In this document: piece after piece, positions 1-7,157 of the stretch | Numbering within the stretch: the stretch's first letter is position 1 | Layout of the letters: each line of letters begins with the position of its first letter | DNA from: an uncultured Clostridia bacterium | GTDB taxonomy: Bacteria; Bacillota; Clostridia; Christensenellales; CAG-138 | Direction of reading: 5' to 3' | DNA length: 12,139 bases | Assembly: GCA_937915925.1 (NCBI GenBank) | Contig: CALGGM010000138.1 | Coordinates: 1-12,139, forward strand | Position numbers and translations under genes: made by a program | Notes under the pieces: generated by a model | Told to the model about the DNA's origin: nothing | The model's database searches: none | What the model saw: only the letters and a program-made list of their open reading frames with translations

Positions 1-16
1 TCGAATCACCCCTTTC

Positions 17-54
17 GTCGCCTGTCGGCGACACCTTCCCCATCTGGGGAAGGT
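17..54. repeat. Two adjacent perfect hairpins in non-coding DNA
   Basis: Positions 17-32 form a perfect 6-bp stem (GTCGCC/GGCGAC) with loop TGTC. Positions 33-54 form a perfect 9-bp stem (ACCTTCCCC/GGGGAAGGT) with loop ATCT. The two sit side by side. Neither is followed by a T run on either strand, so they do not look like intrinsic terminators. An imperfect third copy of the CTTCCC...GGGGAG theme lies at about 75-92. From general experience, similar palindromes are scattered in many copies through gut clostridial genomes. That this one is multi-copy here is inference, because the rest of the genome is not visible. Confidence 0.6.
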
Positions 55-99
55 CAATTGCTTAACCTTCTACCTTCCCTTGTCAGGGGAGAGATGGCG

Positions 100-159
100 A
101 CGCGCGGGAAGCGCGCGACGGCACCATGTTACGCGCGGGAAGCGTGCGAATTCCATGTT
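100..159. repeat. Degenerate two-copy direct repeat, about 30 bp per unit
   Basis: The 14-mer ACGCGCGGGAAGCG occurs at 100-113 and again at 131-144. Each copy is followed by one variable base and GCGA. The word CCATGTT follows the first copy at 124-130 and the second at 153-159. The unit is therefore about 30 bp with small length changes. Each unit can fold on itself through its CGC-rich arms. There are only two copies and no equal-length spacer, so this is not a CRISPR. It lies in the same non-coding block as the hairpins at 17-54. Confidence 0.55.
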
Positions 160-160
160 G

Positions 161-220
161 TAAAACGGAGCGAAGCGAAGTGTGATACGGCAGCCTTCAG
201 GCTGACGGAAGGGTAGTCCG
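161..220. repeat. Hairpin-bearing intergenic segment downstream of truB
   Basis: A 5-bp stem (CAGCC/GGCTG) with loop TTCA spans 191-204, and GCGAAGCGAAG lies at 170-180. Read on the minus strand, this is the DNA directly after the truB stop codon. The hairpin has no T run behind it, so it is a poor match to an intrinsic terminator. No terminator or promoter could be identified here, and the truB transcript may continue past the window edge. Confidence 0.4.
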
Positions 221-1090
221 TCACTCCCCGTACAGATGCACCTTGAGGGAGACGCTGCCGTGCTGCACGGCGCCGACGCCCAGGAAGTCGTCGCAGTAGA
301 GGCGGCAAAGGCCGTCCGGGGCGTTCGTGCGGGTGGGAAGCCCGTTCATGGCGGGCTTTCTGCGGTCAGCTTTGAGATCGAGCCTTGGCAGGAACGACGC
401 CGCCTCCTCGCAGGAGATCAGCGTTTCGGAAAGACGCCCCTCCGCTTTCTTCGCTTCCAGCTCCGCGACGGTAAGCGAGCGGTCGAGCGTGAACATGCCG
501 GACGCCGTGCGCAGCAGAAACGCCATGTGTGCAGGCACGCCGAGCGCTTCGCCGATGTCGCTGCACAGCGTGCGGATGTACGTTCCGCGCGAGCAGGTGA
601 TCTCAAGCAAAAACCGGTTCCGTCCGAGCGTCGCGGTCCTTTTGAGCGAAACGATCTGCACCTCGCGCGATTTGTCGGGGATCTCCTTCCCCTTGAGCGC
701 GAGGTCATACAGCTTTTGTCCGTTGAATTTCAACGCGGAATACATCGGCGGACGCTGCACGATTGTGCCGGTAAACGACGGCAGAACCGCGTCGAGCTGT
801 TCCTCCGTCACCACGGCGTCGCTCGTTTCGGCGACCTTTCCCTGCGCGTCCTGCGTGTCGGTCGACGCGCCGAACGCGATCTCGGCAAGATACGTCTTCT
901 GCTTGTCCACCAGATAATCGAACAGCCGGACCGCGCGTCCGACGCATACGGGCAGCACGCCCGCCGCCTCGGGATCGAGCGTCCCGAGATGACCGACGCG
1001 CCTGGTTTCGTAGATATGCCGCACATCGACGACGACGTCGGAGCTCGACATCGCCGGCGGCTTTAAAACGGTTACGATCCCTTCGATCAT
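221..1090 (-). CDS. truB: tRNA pseudouridine(55) synthase TruB
   Basis: TruB converts uridine 55 to pseudouridine in the T loop of almost all tRNAs and also acts as a tRNA folding chaperone. The 289-residue protein carries the catalytic motif GHLGTLDPEAAGVLPV at residues 34-49, with the nucleophile expected to be Asp39. It also has the family motifs KQKTY (63-67) and SRGTYIRTL (168-176). The tail after about residue 240 is a short PUA-like region. The length is slightly below the roughly 310 residues usual in Bacillus and E. coli. The frame stays open upstream, but the ATG at 1088-1090 gives the classic N-terminus (MIEGIVTVLKPPAMSS). This ATG overlaps the nrnA stop as ATGA, which argues for translational coupling. 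It is the last gene of the operon in this window; the usual downstream partners ribF and rpsO are not visible. Confidence 0.96.
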   Translation of the reverse strand: MIEGIVTVLKPPAMSSSDVVVDVRHIYETRRVGHLGTLDPEAAGVLPVCVGRAVRLFDYLVDKQKTYLAEIAFGASTDTQDAQGKVAETSDAVVTEEQLDAVLPSFTGTIVQRPPMYSALKFNGQKLYDLALKGKEIPDKSREVQIVSLKRTATLGRNRFLLEITCSRGTYIRTLCSDIGEALGVPAHMAFLLRTASGMFTLDRSLTVAELEAKKAEGRLSETLISCEEAASFLPRLDLKADRRKPAMNGLPTRTNAPDGLCRLYCDDFLGVGAVQHGSVSLKVHLYGE

Positions 1091-2043
1091 TGCAGAGCGT
1101 CCTTCAGCGCTTCGGTCAGAAGCCGCGTCGCTTCCGAAAGCGTGGTATGCAGCGTGCAGCCTGCGGCGCGCTGATGACCGCCGCCGCCGAATTTCTGCGC
1201 AACCGCCGCGACGTCGCAAAGACGCTTCGAGCGCATGCTTACGCGGATCGCGTCGTCCGATTCCTTCAGCACGCAAGCCGCCTCGACCGTGTCGATGTCG
1301 CGCAGATAATCGATGATCCCTTCAAGGTCCTCCTTGTCCGCGCCGAAGCCGTCCAGCACGCTTTTCGGCAGCGCGACGACGTTCAGCCGACCGTTCTCGG
1401 ACAGCTCCATCGATTGCAGCGCATAAGCAAGCAGCTTCGCCTTGGACAGCCGCATCGTGCGAAACAGCACGCGGTTGAGCTCCGGCAGATCGATATCGAA
1501 TTCCATGAGCTTTGCCGCCGACAGGAACACGTCCGCGGAGGTGTTCGAATACGAGAAATTGCCGGTGTCGGTGCTGATCGCGGTGTACAGCGCGACCGCC
1601 ATCCCGTGCGTCAGCGAAACGCCCAGCGCTTCCAGAAGCCTTAGGATCAGCTCGCCCGTCGCGCCGACCTCCTCGACCCAATCGCCGTCCTTCGACGTGC
1701 GCGGGTTCGTGCCGTGATGGTCGATGCAGAACTGATACGGCGCGGATTCCAGCGTCGCCTGCAGCTTTCCCGTGCGCTTATGATCGGCGCAGTCGATGAA
1801 GATGACCGCTTCCTTCGGCGGTTCGAGCCCGTCCGCTCCGATCACGGTGTCGATCCCCTCCAAAAACGAAAGGTTCTTCGGCGCAGCGTCGGGACAGACG
1901 ACCACGGCGTCCTTGCCGAGCGAAAGCAGCGCTTCGCGCAAAGCAAGGCAAGAGCCCAGCGCGTCGCCGTCGGGCGACTGGTGGGCTGCCAGATAAAACG
2001 ATTGATGCGATTGTATGAACTGCACCGCCCGATCGAGGTTCAT
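1087..2043 (-). CDS. nrnA: DHH/DHHA1 phosphoesterase, NrnA type (nanoRNase / pAp phosphatase)
   Basis: Members of this family degrade 2-5 nt RNA fragments to mononucleotides and dephosphorylate 3'-phosphoadenosine 5'-phosphate. The 318 residues show the complete Mn-binding DHH set: SPDGDALGS at 23-31, DCAD at 84-87, DHHGTN at 108-113 and STDTGNF at 157-163. The DHHA1 substrate-binding motif GGGGHQRAAG is at 286-295. The length is normal for Bacillus NrnA. A strong ribosome-binding site (AAAGGAGGAGG) lies just before the ATG, inside the end of rbfA. The ATG overlaps the rbfA stop as ATGA, and its own stop overlaps the truB start the same way. Between rbfA and truB is the standard clostridial position for this gene. 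The exact substrate preference cannot be read from sequence. Confidence 0.93.
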   Translation of the reverse strand: MNLDRAVQFIQSHQSFYLAAHQSPDGDALGSCLALREALLSLGKDAVVVCPDAAPKNLSFLEGIDTVIGADGLEPPKEAVIFIDCADHKRTGKLQATLESAPYQFCIDHHGTNPRTSKDGDWVEEVGATGELILRLLEALGVSLTHGMAVALYTAISTDTGNFSYSNTSADVFLSAAKLMEFDIDLPELNRVLFRTMRLSKAKLLAYALQSMELSENGRLNVVALPKSVLDGFGADKEDLEGIIDYLRDIDTVEAACVLKESDDAIRVSMRSKRLCDVAAVAQKFGGGGHQRAAGCTLHTTLSEATRLLTEALKDALQ

Positions 2044-2414
2044 TCGTCCTCCTCCTTTGCGGGCGTTTCGTCCTTATGCAGCGAGCGAATCACCTCGGAG
2101 ATATGCACCGAATAGGCGATCGAGTCGTCGCCGACGAAGCGGATCGACGGAACGCGCCGGATCGTCATGCGGTTGCCGACCTCGTGCGCGATAAAGCCCG
2201 CCGCGTGGTTCAGCGCGTCGACCGCGGTCTTCGCCGCGTTCTCGTCCGCGTCATACACGGATACATGCGCCTTGGCGTACTTCAGGTCCGGCGTTACTTC
2301 CATTTCGGTGATCGAGGTCACCGCGGGAATGCGCGGATCCTTCATGTCAAAGATGATCGCGCTGACCGTCTTTTTGAGCTCCTCGCGGAGCCGTTCGTTT
2401 CTGACCTTTGCCAT
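2040..2414 (-). CDS. rbfA: 30S ribosome-binding factor A (RbfA)
   Basis: RbfA is a small KH-like protein that binds the 30S subunit during late maturation of 16S rRNA and is needed for growth in the cold. The 124 residues open with MAKVRNERLREELKKTVS, followed by the family hallmarks DPRIP (30-34) and TPDLKYAKAHVSVY (41-54). They end in an acidic, Lys/Glu-rich tail. The frame is open for 28 codons upstream, but that stretch overlaps infB and is unlike the family, so the ATG at 2412-2414 was chosen. That ATG shares one base with the infB stop (TGATG), so translation is probably coupled. Confidence 0.95.
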   Translation of the reverse strand: MAKVRNERLREELKKTVSAIIFDMKDPRIPAVTSITEMEVTPDLKYAKAHVSVYDADENAAKTAVDALNHAAGFIAHEVGNRMTIRRVPSIRFVGDDSIAYSVHISEVIRSLHKDETPAKEEDE

Positions 2415-4930
2415 CAGCGCTTCACTTCCTCCATCGTATAGCATTCGATCACGTCGTCTTCGAGGATGTCGTTGAAGTTCTCGATCGAGATGCCGCATTC
2501 ATAGCCCGCGAGCACTTCCTTTGCGTCGTCCTTGAAGCGCTTCAACGAAGCGATCTTGCCGTCGTGCAGGACGATGCCGCCGCGCACCACGCGCACCTGT
2601 GCGGTACGGGTGACCTTGCCCTCGTTGACGTACGCGCCCGCGATCGTACCGACGCCGGAGATGCGGAACGTATTGCGCACCGTGCAGCGTCCGAGCTCGA
2701 CCTCCTGGAAGACCGGCTTGAACATGCCCTTCATTGCGTTCTCGACGTCCTCGATCGCGTTGTAGATGACGCGATAGGTACGAACGTCGACCTTTTCCTT
2801 TTCCGCTGTAGCGCGCGCCGTGGAATCCGGACGCACGTTGAAGCCGATGACGATCGCGTTCGACGCGGACGCGAACATGATGTCCGATCCGGTGATCGCG
2901 CCGACGCCGCTGTGGATGCAGCGCACGCGTACCTCGTCGTTCGAAAGCTTTTCAAGCGCCTGCTTGACCGCCTCGACCGAGCCCTGCACGTCCGCCTTGA
3001 TGATGAGGTTGAGGTCCTTGAGCTCGCCCTCCGCCATCTGACTGAACAGATCGTCCAGAGAGACCTTCTGCGCCTGCTTGACCTGCGCCGCCTTCAATCT
3101 GTCGCGGCGCTCCTCGGCAACCTGACGGTTCAGCTTGTCGTCGTCCGCGGCAAACAGCGTATCGCCCGCCGCCGGGACCTCGTTGAAGCCGAGCACCTCG
3201 ACCGGCATGGACGGACCCGCCGCGTTCACGGCTCTGCCCTTGTCGTCCATCATCGCGCGGACTCTGCCGTACGCCGTACCCGCGACGATCGTGTCGCCCT
3301 TCTTCAGCGTGCCGTTCTGCACCAGAACGGTCGCGACCGGACCGCGTGCCTTGTCGAGCTGCGCTTCGATGATCGTGCCCTTTGCAAGACGGTCGGGATT
3401 CGCCTTGAGCTCCAGAACGTCCGCCTGCAGCAGGACCATTTCCAGAAGCGAATCGAGGTTGATCTGCTTCTTCGCCGAAACCGGCACGCAGATCGTGTCG
3501 CCGCCCCATTCCTCGGTGACGAGACCGTACTCGGTGAGCTGCTGCTTGACGCGCTCGGGATCCGCGGTGTCGCGGTCGATCTTGTTGATCGCGACGATGA
3601 TCGGTACGTTCGCCGCCTTCGCGTGGTTGATCGCCTCGATCGTCTGCGGCATGATGCCGTCGTCCGCGGCGACCACGAGGATAACGATATCCGTGACCTG
3701 CGCGCCGCGCGCACGCATGGCGGTGAACGCCTCGTGACCCGGCGTGTCGATGAACGTGATCTGCTTGCCGTTTAAGGTGACGGTATACGCGCCGATGTGC
3801 TGCGTGATGCCGCCCGCCTCGCCCGCGGTGACGTGGGAATTTCGGATCGCGTCCAGAAGCGACGTCTTGCCGTGGTCGACGTGGCCCATGATCGTAACGA
3901 CCGGCGGACGGGGTTTCAGCGTCTCCGGCGCGTCGACGTCGTCCGCGGAATCCATCAGCACGTCCTCAAACGACTTCGCAAGCTGCTGTTCGAGCGTGAT
4001 GTTGAACTCGCCCGCGATCAGCTCGCAGGTGTCGAAATCCAGCTCCTGATTGATGTTAGCGATGATGCCGAGCATCAGAAGCTTCTTTAAGATCTCGTTT
4101 GCGGGCTTGCCGAGCTTTTCAGAAAGATCCTTTACCGTGATCGTTTCCGTGGTGATCACGGCGTGGTCGATCACGACCGGCGCGGGCTTCGGCTGCTGCG
4201 CCTCCTGCTCGTGCCGTTTGACCTTGCGGCGATTGCCCATCTGCGAATCGTCCTCCCAACCGCGCGCGGTGGGACCTGCTTCCTTCATCATCGTCTTCTT
4301 GTTCTTCGCTTTCTTATCCGTTGTTTCGAACGGTTTCTTTTTGTCGGTTCTGTTCTTGCCTGTATCCGCGGGACCCACCGGATTGATCATCACGGCGCGG
4401 CTCGTTGCGGCGTTTCCGTCCTTACGCGGCGGACGTCCGTCGTTCGGACGACGATCGTTTCCCGCCTGCGGACGGTCCTGTCTCGGTCCGTCCTGACGCG
4501 GACGGTCCTGACGCGGACGGTCCTGTCGCTGATCGTCCCTGCGCACGGGCTTCTGCGCCTCGGTGCGCTGCGGTCTTTGCTCCTCCGTGCGCCGCGGTTC
4601 GGGCTTGACGGGCTCCGGCTGCGGTTCCGTCGGCTTCTCCGGCTCAACGGGTTCGGCTTCGGGCGTTTCCTGCGGTTCCTCGCTGCCGCCCGCATGCGCC
4701 GCAAGATCGGTTTCGCTTTCGAGCAGCGCCTTGAGCCGCTCGGCGCGTTCGCGCGCTTCGCGCTCCTGCTTCTCCTTTTCCTCGCGGTCGATCATGCTGC
4801 CCTCCGTCCGGCGCGCGGCGTCCAGAAGCGTACCGATCGTACCCTTCGTTTCGTCGAGCCTCCGAAGAAGCGCCTGCATCTCATCCTTTAAAATTTTAGC
4901 AGTTTCCAAAAAATTCGTTGCCATACTCAT
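2414..4930 (-). CDS. infB: Translation initiation factor IF-2
   Basis: IF-2 is the GTPase that brings initiator fMet-tRNA to the 30S subunit and promotes subunit joining. The 838 residues begin with a long charged N-terminal region (to about 250) holding a four-copy RQDRP repeat. An IF2_N domain follows at about 262-312. The GTPase domain has G1 GHVDHGKT (349-356), a switch segment AGEAGGITQHIGA (369-381), G3 DTPGH (395-399), G4 NKID (449-452) and G5 SAK (485-487). The conserved C-terminal domains then run to residue 838. The first ATG (4928-4930) overlaps the ylxQ stop as ATGA. A second in-frame ATG at 4922-4924 has a better-spaced GGGG ribosome-binding site, so the true protein may start two residues later. 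No frameshift is seen. Confidence 0.97.
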   Translation of the reverse strand: MSMATNFLETAKILKDEMQALLRRLDETKGTIGTLLDAARRTEGSMIDREEKEKQEREARERAERLKALLESETDLAAHAGGSEEPQETPEAEPVEPEKPTEPQPEPVKPEPRRTEEQRPQRTEAQKPVRRDDQRQDRPRQDRPRQDGPRQDRPQAGNDRRPNDGRPPRKDGNAATSRAVMINPVGPADTGKNRTDKKKPFETTDKKAKNKKTMMKEAGPTARGWEDDSQMGNRRKVKRHEQEAQQPKPAPVVIDHAVITTETITVKDLSEKLGKPANEILKKLLMLGIIANINQELDFDTCELIAGEFNITLEQQLAKSFEDVLMDSADDVDAPETLKPRPPVVTIMGHVDHGKTSLLDAIRNSHVTAGEAGGITQHIGAYTVTLNGKQITFIDTPGHEAFTAMRARGAQVTDIVILVVAADDGIMPQTIEAINHAKAANVPIIVAINKIDRDTADPERVKQQLTEYGLVTEEWGGDTICVPVSAKKQINLDSLLEMVLLQADVLELKANPDRLAKGTIIEAQLDKARGPVATVLVQNGTLKKGDTIVAGTAYGRVRAMMDDKGRAVNAAGPSMPVEVLGFNEVPAAGDTLFAADDDKLNRQVAEERRDRLKAAQVKQAQKVSLDDLFSQMAEGELKDLNLIIKADVQGSVEAVKQALEKLSNDEVRVRCIHSGVGAITGSDIMFASASNAIVIGFNVRPDSTARATAEKEKVDVRTYRVIYNAIEDVENAMKGMFKPVFQEVELGRCTVRNTFRISGVGTIAGAYVNEGKVTRTAQVRVVRGGIVLHDGKIASLKRFKDDAKEVLAGYECGISIENFNDILEDDVIECYTMEEVKR
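4469..4528 (-). repeat. Four 15-bp tandem repeats inside infB
   Basis: The DNA repeats with a 15-bp period and encodes RQDRP four times (one copy is RQDGP) at IF-2 residues 135-154, in the disordered basic/acidic linker before the IF2_N domain. The copies differ by only a few bases, which suggests recent slippage or duplication. The repeat keeps the reading frame, so copy-number change would lengthen or shorten the linker without breaking the protein. Confidence 0.8.
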
Positions 4931-5238
4931 CCCCGCTTTTCATCGGTATTTTGTATTGCGCGTTCGATCATATCGCGAAAGCCTGCGTCCGTCACCGCCA
5001 TCACGATGCGGGACTCCTTTCCGATCGCGCGCCCGACGGTGTCGACGATCCTCATCGGCACGCCGTGCGCCGCGCACATTTGTTCGTAATGCGTCTTCGT
5101 CGCCTCCGACGCGGTCTCCTCCAAAAGCACGAGCTTTGCCTTTCCGCCGCGGATCGCATTCTCCGCGGCAAACGCGCCGCTTTGCGCTTTCCCCGCTCTC
5201 TGGCAAAGCCCGATCGCGTTATACAGCCGGTCCGTCAT
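4927..5238 (-). CDS. ylxQ: YlxQ, L7Ae/L30e-family RNA-binding protein
   Basis: This small protein is related to ribosomal L7Ae/L30e, which bind kink-turn RNA. Its cellular job in Firmicutes is not well settled. The 103 residues show the family pattern: an N-terminal LYNAIGLCQRAGKAQSG (5-21), an AIRGGKAKLVLLEETAS segment (28-44), and a VGRAIGKESRIVMAVTD segment (68-84). The start at 5236-5238 lies 20 nt inside the end of rnpM and has a GGAG ribosome-binding site at good spacing. The stop overlaps infB by 4 nt. Position between rnpM and infB is the standard nusA-operon arrangement and supports the call more strongly than the short sequence alone. Confidence 0.9.
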   Translation of the reverse strand: MTDRLYNAIGLCQRAGKAQSGAFAAENAIRGGKAKLVLLEETASEATKTHYEQMCAAHGVPMRIVDTVGRAIGKESRIVMAVTDAGFRDMIERAIQNTDEKRG

Positions 5239-5491
5239 GTCCGATCTCCGCTTTGAGCGCCGCCTTGAGTTCGTCGTTCAGCGGCGCTTCCAGCGCGCGC
5301 TCCAAGGCACGCGTTTTGATCGCCCGCTCAAAGCATTCCGCGCTCCGGCAAAGATACGCCCCGCGTCCGTTCAGCTTTCCGGTTTTGTCAAGCTGCAGTC
5401 CGTTTTCCGCGGTGCGCACCACGCGCATCAGGTCCTTCTTCGCCCGCATTTCCCGGCAGGCGACGCACATCCGCATCGGGATCTTTTTCAA
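5219..5491 (-). CDS. rnpM: RnpM (YlxR), RNase P-modulating nucleic-acid-binding protein, TTG start
   Basis: YlxR-family proteins bind RNA; in Bacillus subtilis the protein has been linked to RNase P and renamed RnpM. The 90 residues carry the signature GRGAYLC (42-48), the N-terminal CVACR (9-13) and a further Cys at 53. The chosen start is a TTG at 5489-5491. A GGAGG site nine bases upstream and the expected N-terminus before PMRMCVACR support it. The first ATG would be at codon 6 and would lose the KKIP residues that family members usually keep. The gene follows nusA after 4 nt and overlaps ylxQ by 20 nt, so all three are probably translated as a unit. Confidence 0.92.
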   Translation of the reverse strand: MKKIPMRMCVACREMRAKKDLMRVVRTAENGLQLDKTGKLNGRGAYLCRSAECFERAIKTRALERALEAPLNDELKAALKAEIGHDGPAV

Positions 5492-5495
5492 TCGC

Positions 5496-6572
5496 TTACT
5501 CCTCCGCGTCCCGTTCCGCCTGCGCCGCGTCGACCGCCGCGTCCGCCTGCGACTGGCTCTTGATATCGATCTTCCAGCCGGTCAGCTTCGCCGCGAGACG
5601 CGCGTTCTGACCCTCCTTGCCGATGGCAAGCGAGAGCTGGGAATCTGGCACGACCACGCGCGCCGCTTTTTCTTCTTCGTTGACGTAGACCATCAGCACC
5701 TTCGCGGGGCTCAGCGCCTTCGCGATATAGATCGCGCTGTCGGTGTCGTACTCGATGATGTCGATCTTCTCGTTGTGCAGCTCGTTGACGATGCGCTCCA
5801 CGCGCGCGCCGCGCGGCCCCACGCATGCGCCGACCGCGTCCACCTGCGGATCGGTCGAGAACACGGAAACCTTGGTGCGGAAGCCCGCCTCACGCGCGAT
5901 CGCCTTGATCTGCACCGTGCCGCTCATGATCTCCGGCACCTCAAGCTCAAACAGACGCTTGACAAGGCTCGGATGCGTACGGCTGACCACGATCTGCGGT
6001 CCCTTGTTTTCCTTGCGGACCTCGAGCACGTATACCTTGATGCGCTCGTTCTGCTCGTATTCCTCGCCCGGGATCATCTCGTTCGCGGTCAAAATACCGT
6101 CCGTCTTGCCGAGCTCGACATAGGCGTTGCCCTTCTCCACGCGCTGCACGATCGCCGTCAGGATCTCGTTTTCCTTCTCAATGTACTCGTCGTAGATGTT
6201 GTTGCGCTCCGCCTCACGGATGCGCTGCACCATGACCTGCTTCGCCGTCTGCGCCGCAATGCGTCCGAAATCCTTCGTGAACGCTTCCTCCTCGAGCACG
6301 TCGCCGAGCTCGTACAGCGGATTGACCTTCTTCGCGCGCTCCAGCGAGATCTCCTGCGACGGGACCTCGACCTTCTCGACGACAGTCTTGCTTGCGTAGA
6401 TGTGGTATTCGCCGGTGTCGCCGTTGACCTCGGCGCGGACGTTGCCGGTCGAGTTGTAGTTGCGCTTGTAGGCGACGATCAAGGCGGATTCAAATGCGTT
6501 GATCAGCACGGATTTCTTGATGCCGCGCTCCTTTTCCAGCGCGTTCAATGCTTCGATAAACTCTGCGTTCAT
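5496..6572 (-). CDS. nusA: Transcription termination/antitermination factor NusA
   Basis: NusA binds RNA polymerase and nascent RNA, promotes pausing and hairpin-dependent termination, and joins antitermination complexes. The 358 residues have an N-terminal polymerase-binding domain (1 to about 130), an S1 domain (about 135-199), and two KH domains. The first KH domain has GPRG at 252-255. The second has GKEG at 318-321 within LAIGKEGQNARLAAKLTGW. There is no C-terminal acidic-repeat extension of the E. coli kind; this short form is normal for Firmicutes. The ATG at 6570-6572 has an AAAGGA ribosome-binding site. It lies 28 nt after rimP and 4 nt before rnpM. NusA probably regulates its own operon through the leader hairpin at 7081-7098 (inference from B. 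subtilis). Confidence 0.97.
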   Translation of the reverse strand: MNAEFIEALNALEKERGIKKSVLINAFESALIVAYKRNYNSTGNVRAEVNGDTGEYHIYASKTVVEKVEVPSQEISLERAKKVNPLYELGDVLEEEAFTKDFGRIAAQTAKQVMVQRIREAERNNIYDEYIEKENEILTAIVQRVEKGNAYVELGKTDGILTANEMIPGEEYEQNERIKVYVLEVRKENKGPQIVVSRTHPSLVKRLFELEVPEIMSGTVQIKAIAREAGFRTKVSVFSTDPQVDAVGACVGPRGARVERIVNELHNEKIDIIEYDTDSAIYIAKALSPAKVLMVYVNEEEKAARVVVPDSQLSLAIGKEGQNARLAAKLTGWKIDIKSQSQADAAVDAAQAERDAEE

Positions 6573-6600
6573 GGGTATTTCCTTTCTTATTAAGCCTCAA

Positions 6601-7056
6601 TTAAAACCTGATATAGGGGCGAACGAGCGCGCAGTCCTTTTTCAGAAACGTCTGCGCTCCGTCCGATTCCGTTTCGACCGTGAAGCCGTCTCCGTCGAAC
6701 GCCGAAAGCGTTCCGATCCAGAGCTTCTTCCCGTTTTGCGGGGCGTACAGCTTGATCTCAAGCTCCTGCCCCATCGCGCGCTCATAGTCGCGCGTCTTTT
6801 TGAGCGGACGGTCGATCCCGAGCGACGAGACCGACAGCACGTATTCCTGCTCGATCGGATCCGCCTCGTCGATGATCGGCTCGATCGCGCGGCTCACCGT
6901 CTCGCATTCGTCGATGGTCACGCCCTCGGGCTTGTCGATGTAAAACGTCAGCACCCAGTCGCCGTACTCCTTCTGGTACTCGACGTCGCAAAGCTCGAAC
7001 CCCATGGATTCGATCGTCGCCCTGCAAAGATTCTCACAGATCTCGGTCGTTTTCAT
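6601..7056 (-). CDS. rimP: Ribosome maturation factor RimP
   Basis: RimP assists early assembly of the 30S subunit. The 151 residues contain the family blocks DKPEGVTIDECETVSR (41-56) and LSVSSLGIDRPLKK (74-87), the latter matching the usual VSSPGLDRPLK core, and an SH3-like C-terminal half. The frame is open 19 codons further upstream, but those codons would read through the leader hairpin. The ATG at 7054-7056 has a GAGAGGA ribosome-binding site seven bases away and gives the normal RimP N-terminus (MKTTEICENLC). It is the first gene of the nusA-infB operon, as in Bacillus (ylxS). Confidence 0.95.
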   Translation of the reverse strand: MKTTEICENLCRATIESMGFELCDVEYQKEYGDWVLTFYIDKPEGVTIDECETVSRAIEPIIDEADPIEQEYVLSVSSLGIDRPLKKTRDYERAMGQELEIKLYAPQNGKKLWIGTLSAFDGDGFTVETESDGAQTFLKKDCALVRPYIRF

Positions 7057-7071
7057 ACTTCGTCCTCTCTC

Positions 7072-7098
7072 AAAACGAAAGAGTGGGTCACCCCACTC
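7072..7098 (-). terminator. Leader hairpin with interrupted T tract: probable NusA-dependent attenuator
   Basis: On the minus strand a perfect 7-bp stem GAGTGGG/CCCACTC with loop GTGA (7081-7098) is followed at once by TTTCGTTTT. It lies about 20 nt after the predicted transcription start and 25 nt before the rimP ATG. A short stem with a broken U tract is the form that depends on NusA rather than terminating alone. In B. subtilis the nusA operon leader carries such a terminator and NusA controls its own synthesis through it. That the same happens here is inferred from position and shape. The hairpin would also catch read-through from pgsA. Confidence 0.7.
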
Positions 7099-7125
7099 CT
7101 TCAAGTTCAACATTCCAACAAGTGC

Positions 7126-7154
7126 AGTATATCACACTCTCTTCGAGAATGCAA
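7126..7154 (-). promoter_or_regulatory. Extended -10 sigma-A type promoter of the rimP-nusA-infB operon
   Basis: On the minus strand the -10 box TATACT (7126-7131) is preceded by TGA, giving an extended -10 element. Exactly 17 bp upstream is TTGCAT (7149-7154), a partial match to the -35 consensus. The start of transcription would fall near 7119, giving a leader of about 60 nt. The element lies directly after the pgsA stop codon, so the nusA operon can be transcribed independently of the upstream oad-pgsA genes. Confidence 0.7.
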
Positions 7155-7157
7155 GCA

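Noticed and set aside
100..159. CRISPR-like repeat pair
   Set aside because: There are only two imperfect copies, no spacer of constant length, and no cas gene in the window.
191..204. Hairpin after truB as an intrinsic terminator
   Set aside because: The stem is only 5 bp and no T run follows it on the minus strand.
2408..3775. Long open frame on the plus strand opposite infB
   Set aside because: It is antisense to a clearly conserved gene, has an Arg/Asp/Val-rich low-complexity product with no family motif, and no ribosome-binding site. GC-rich codon use often leaves such frames open.
4563..6593. 676-codon open frame on the plus strand opposite infB, ylxQ, rnpM and nusA
   Set aside because: It spans several conserved minus-strand genes and encodes Ser/Arg- then Leu/Arg-rich sequence without recognisable domains. 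It is best explained as a frame shadow.
7138..7148. TCTC-TTC-GAGA inverted repeat in the promoter spacer as an operator
   Set aside because: Four-base arms are too short to separate from chance, and no second copy is seen nearby.
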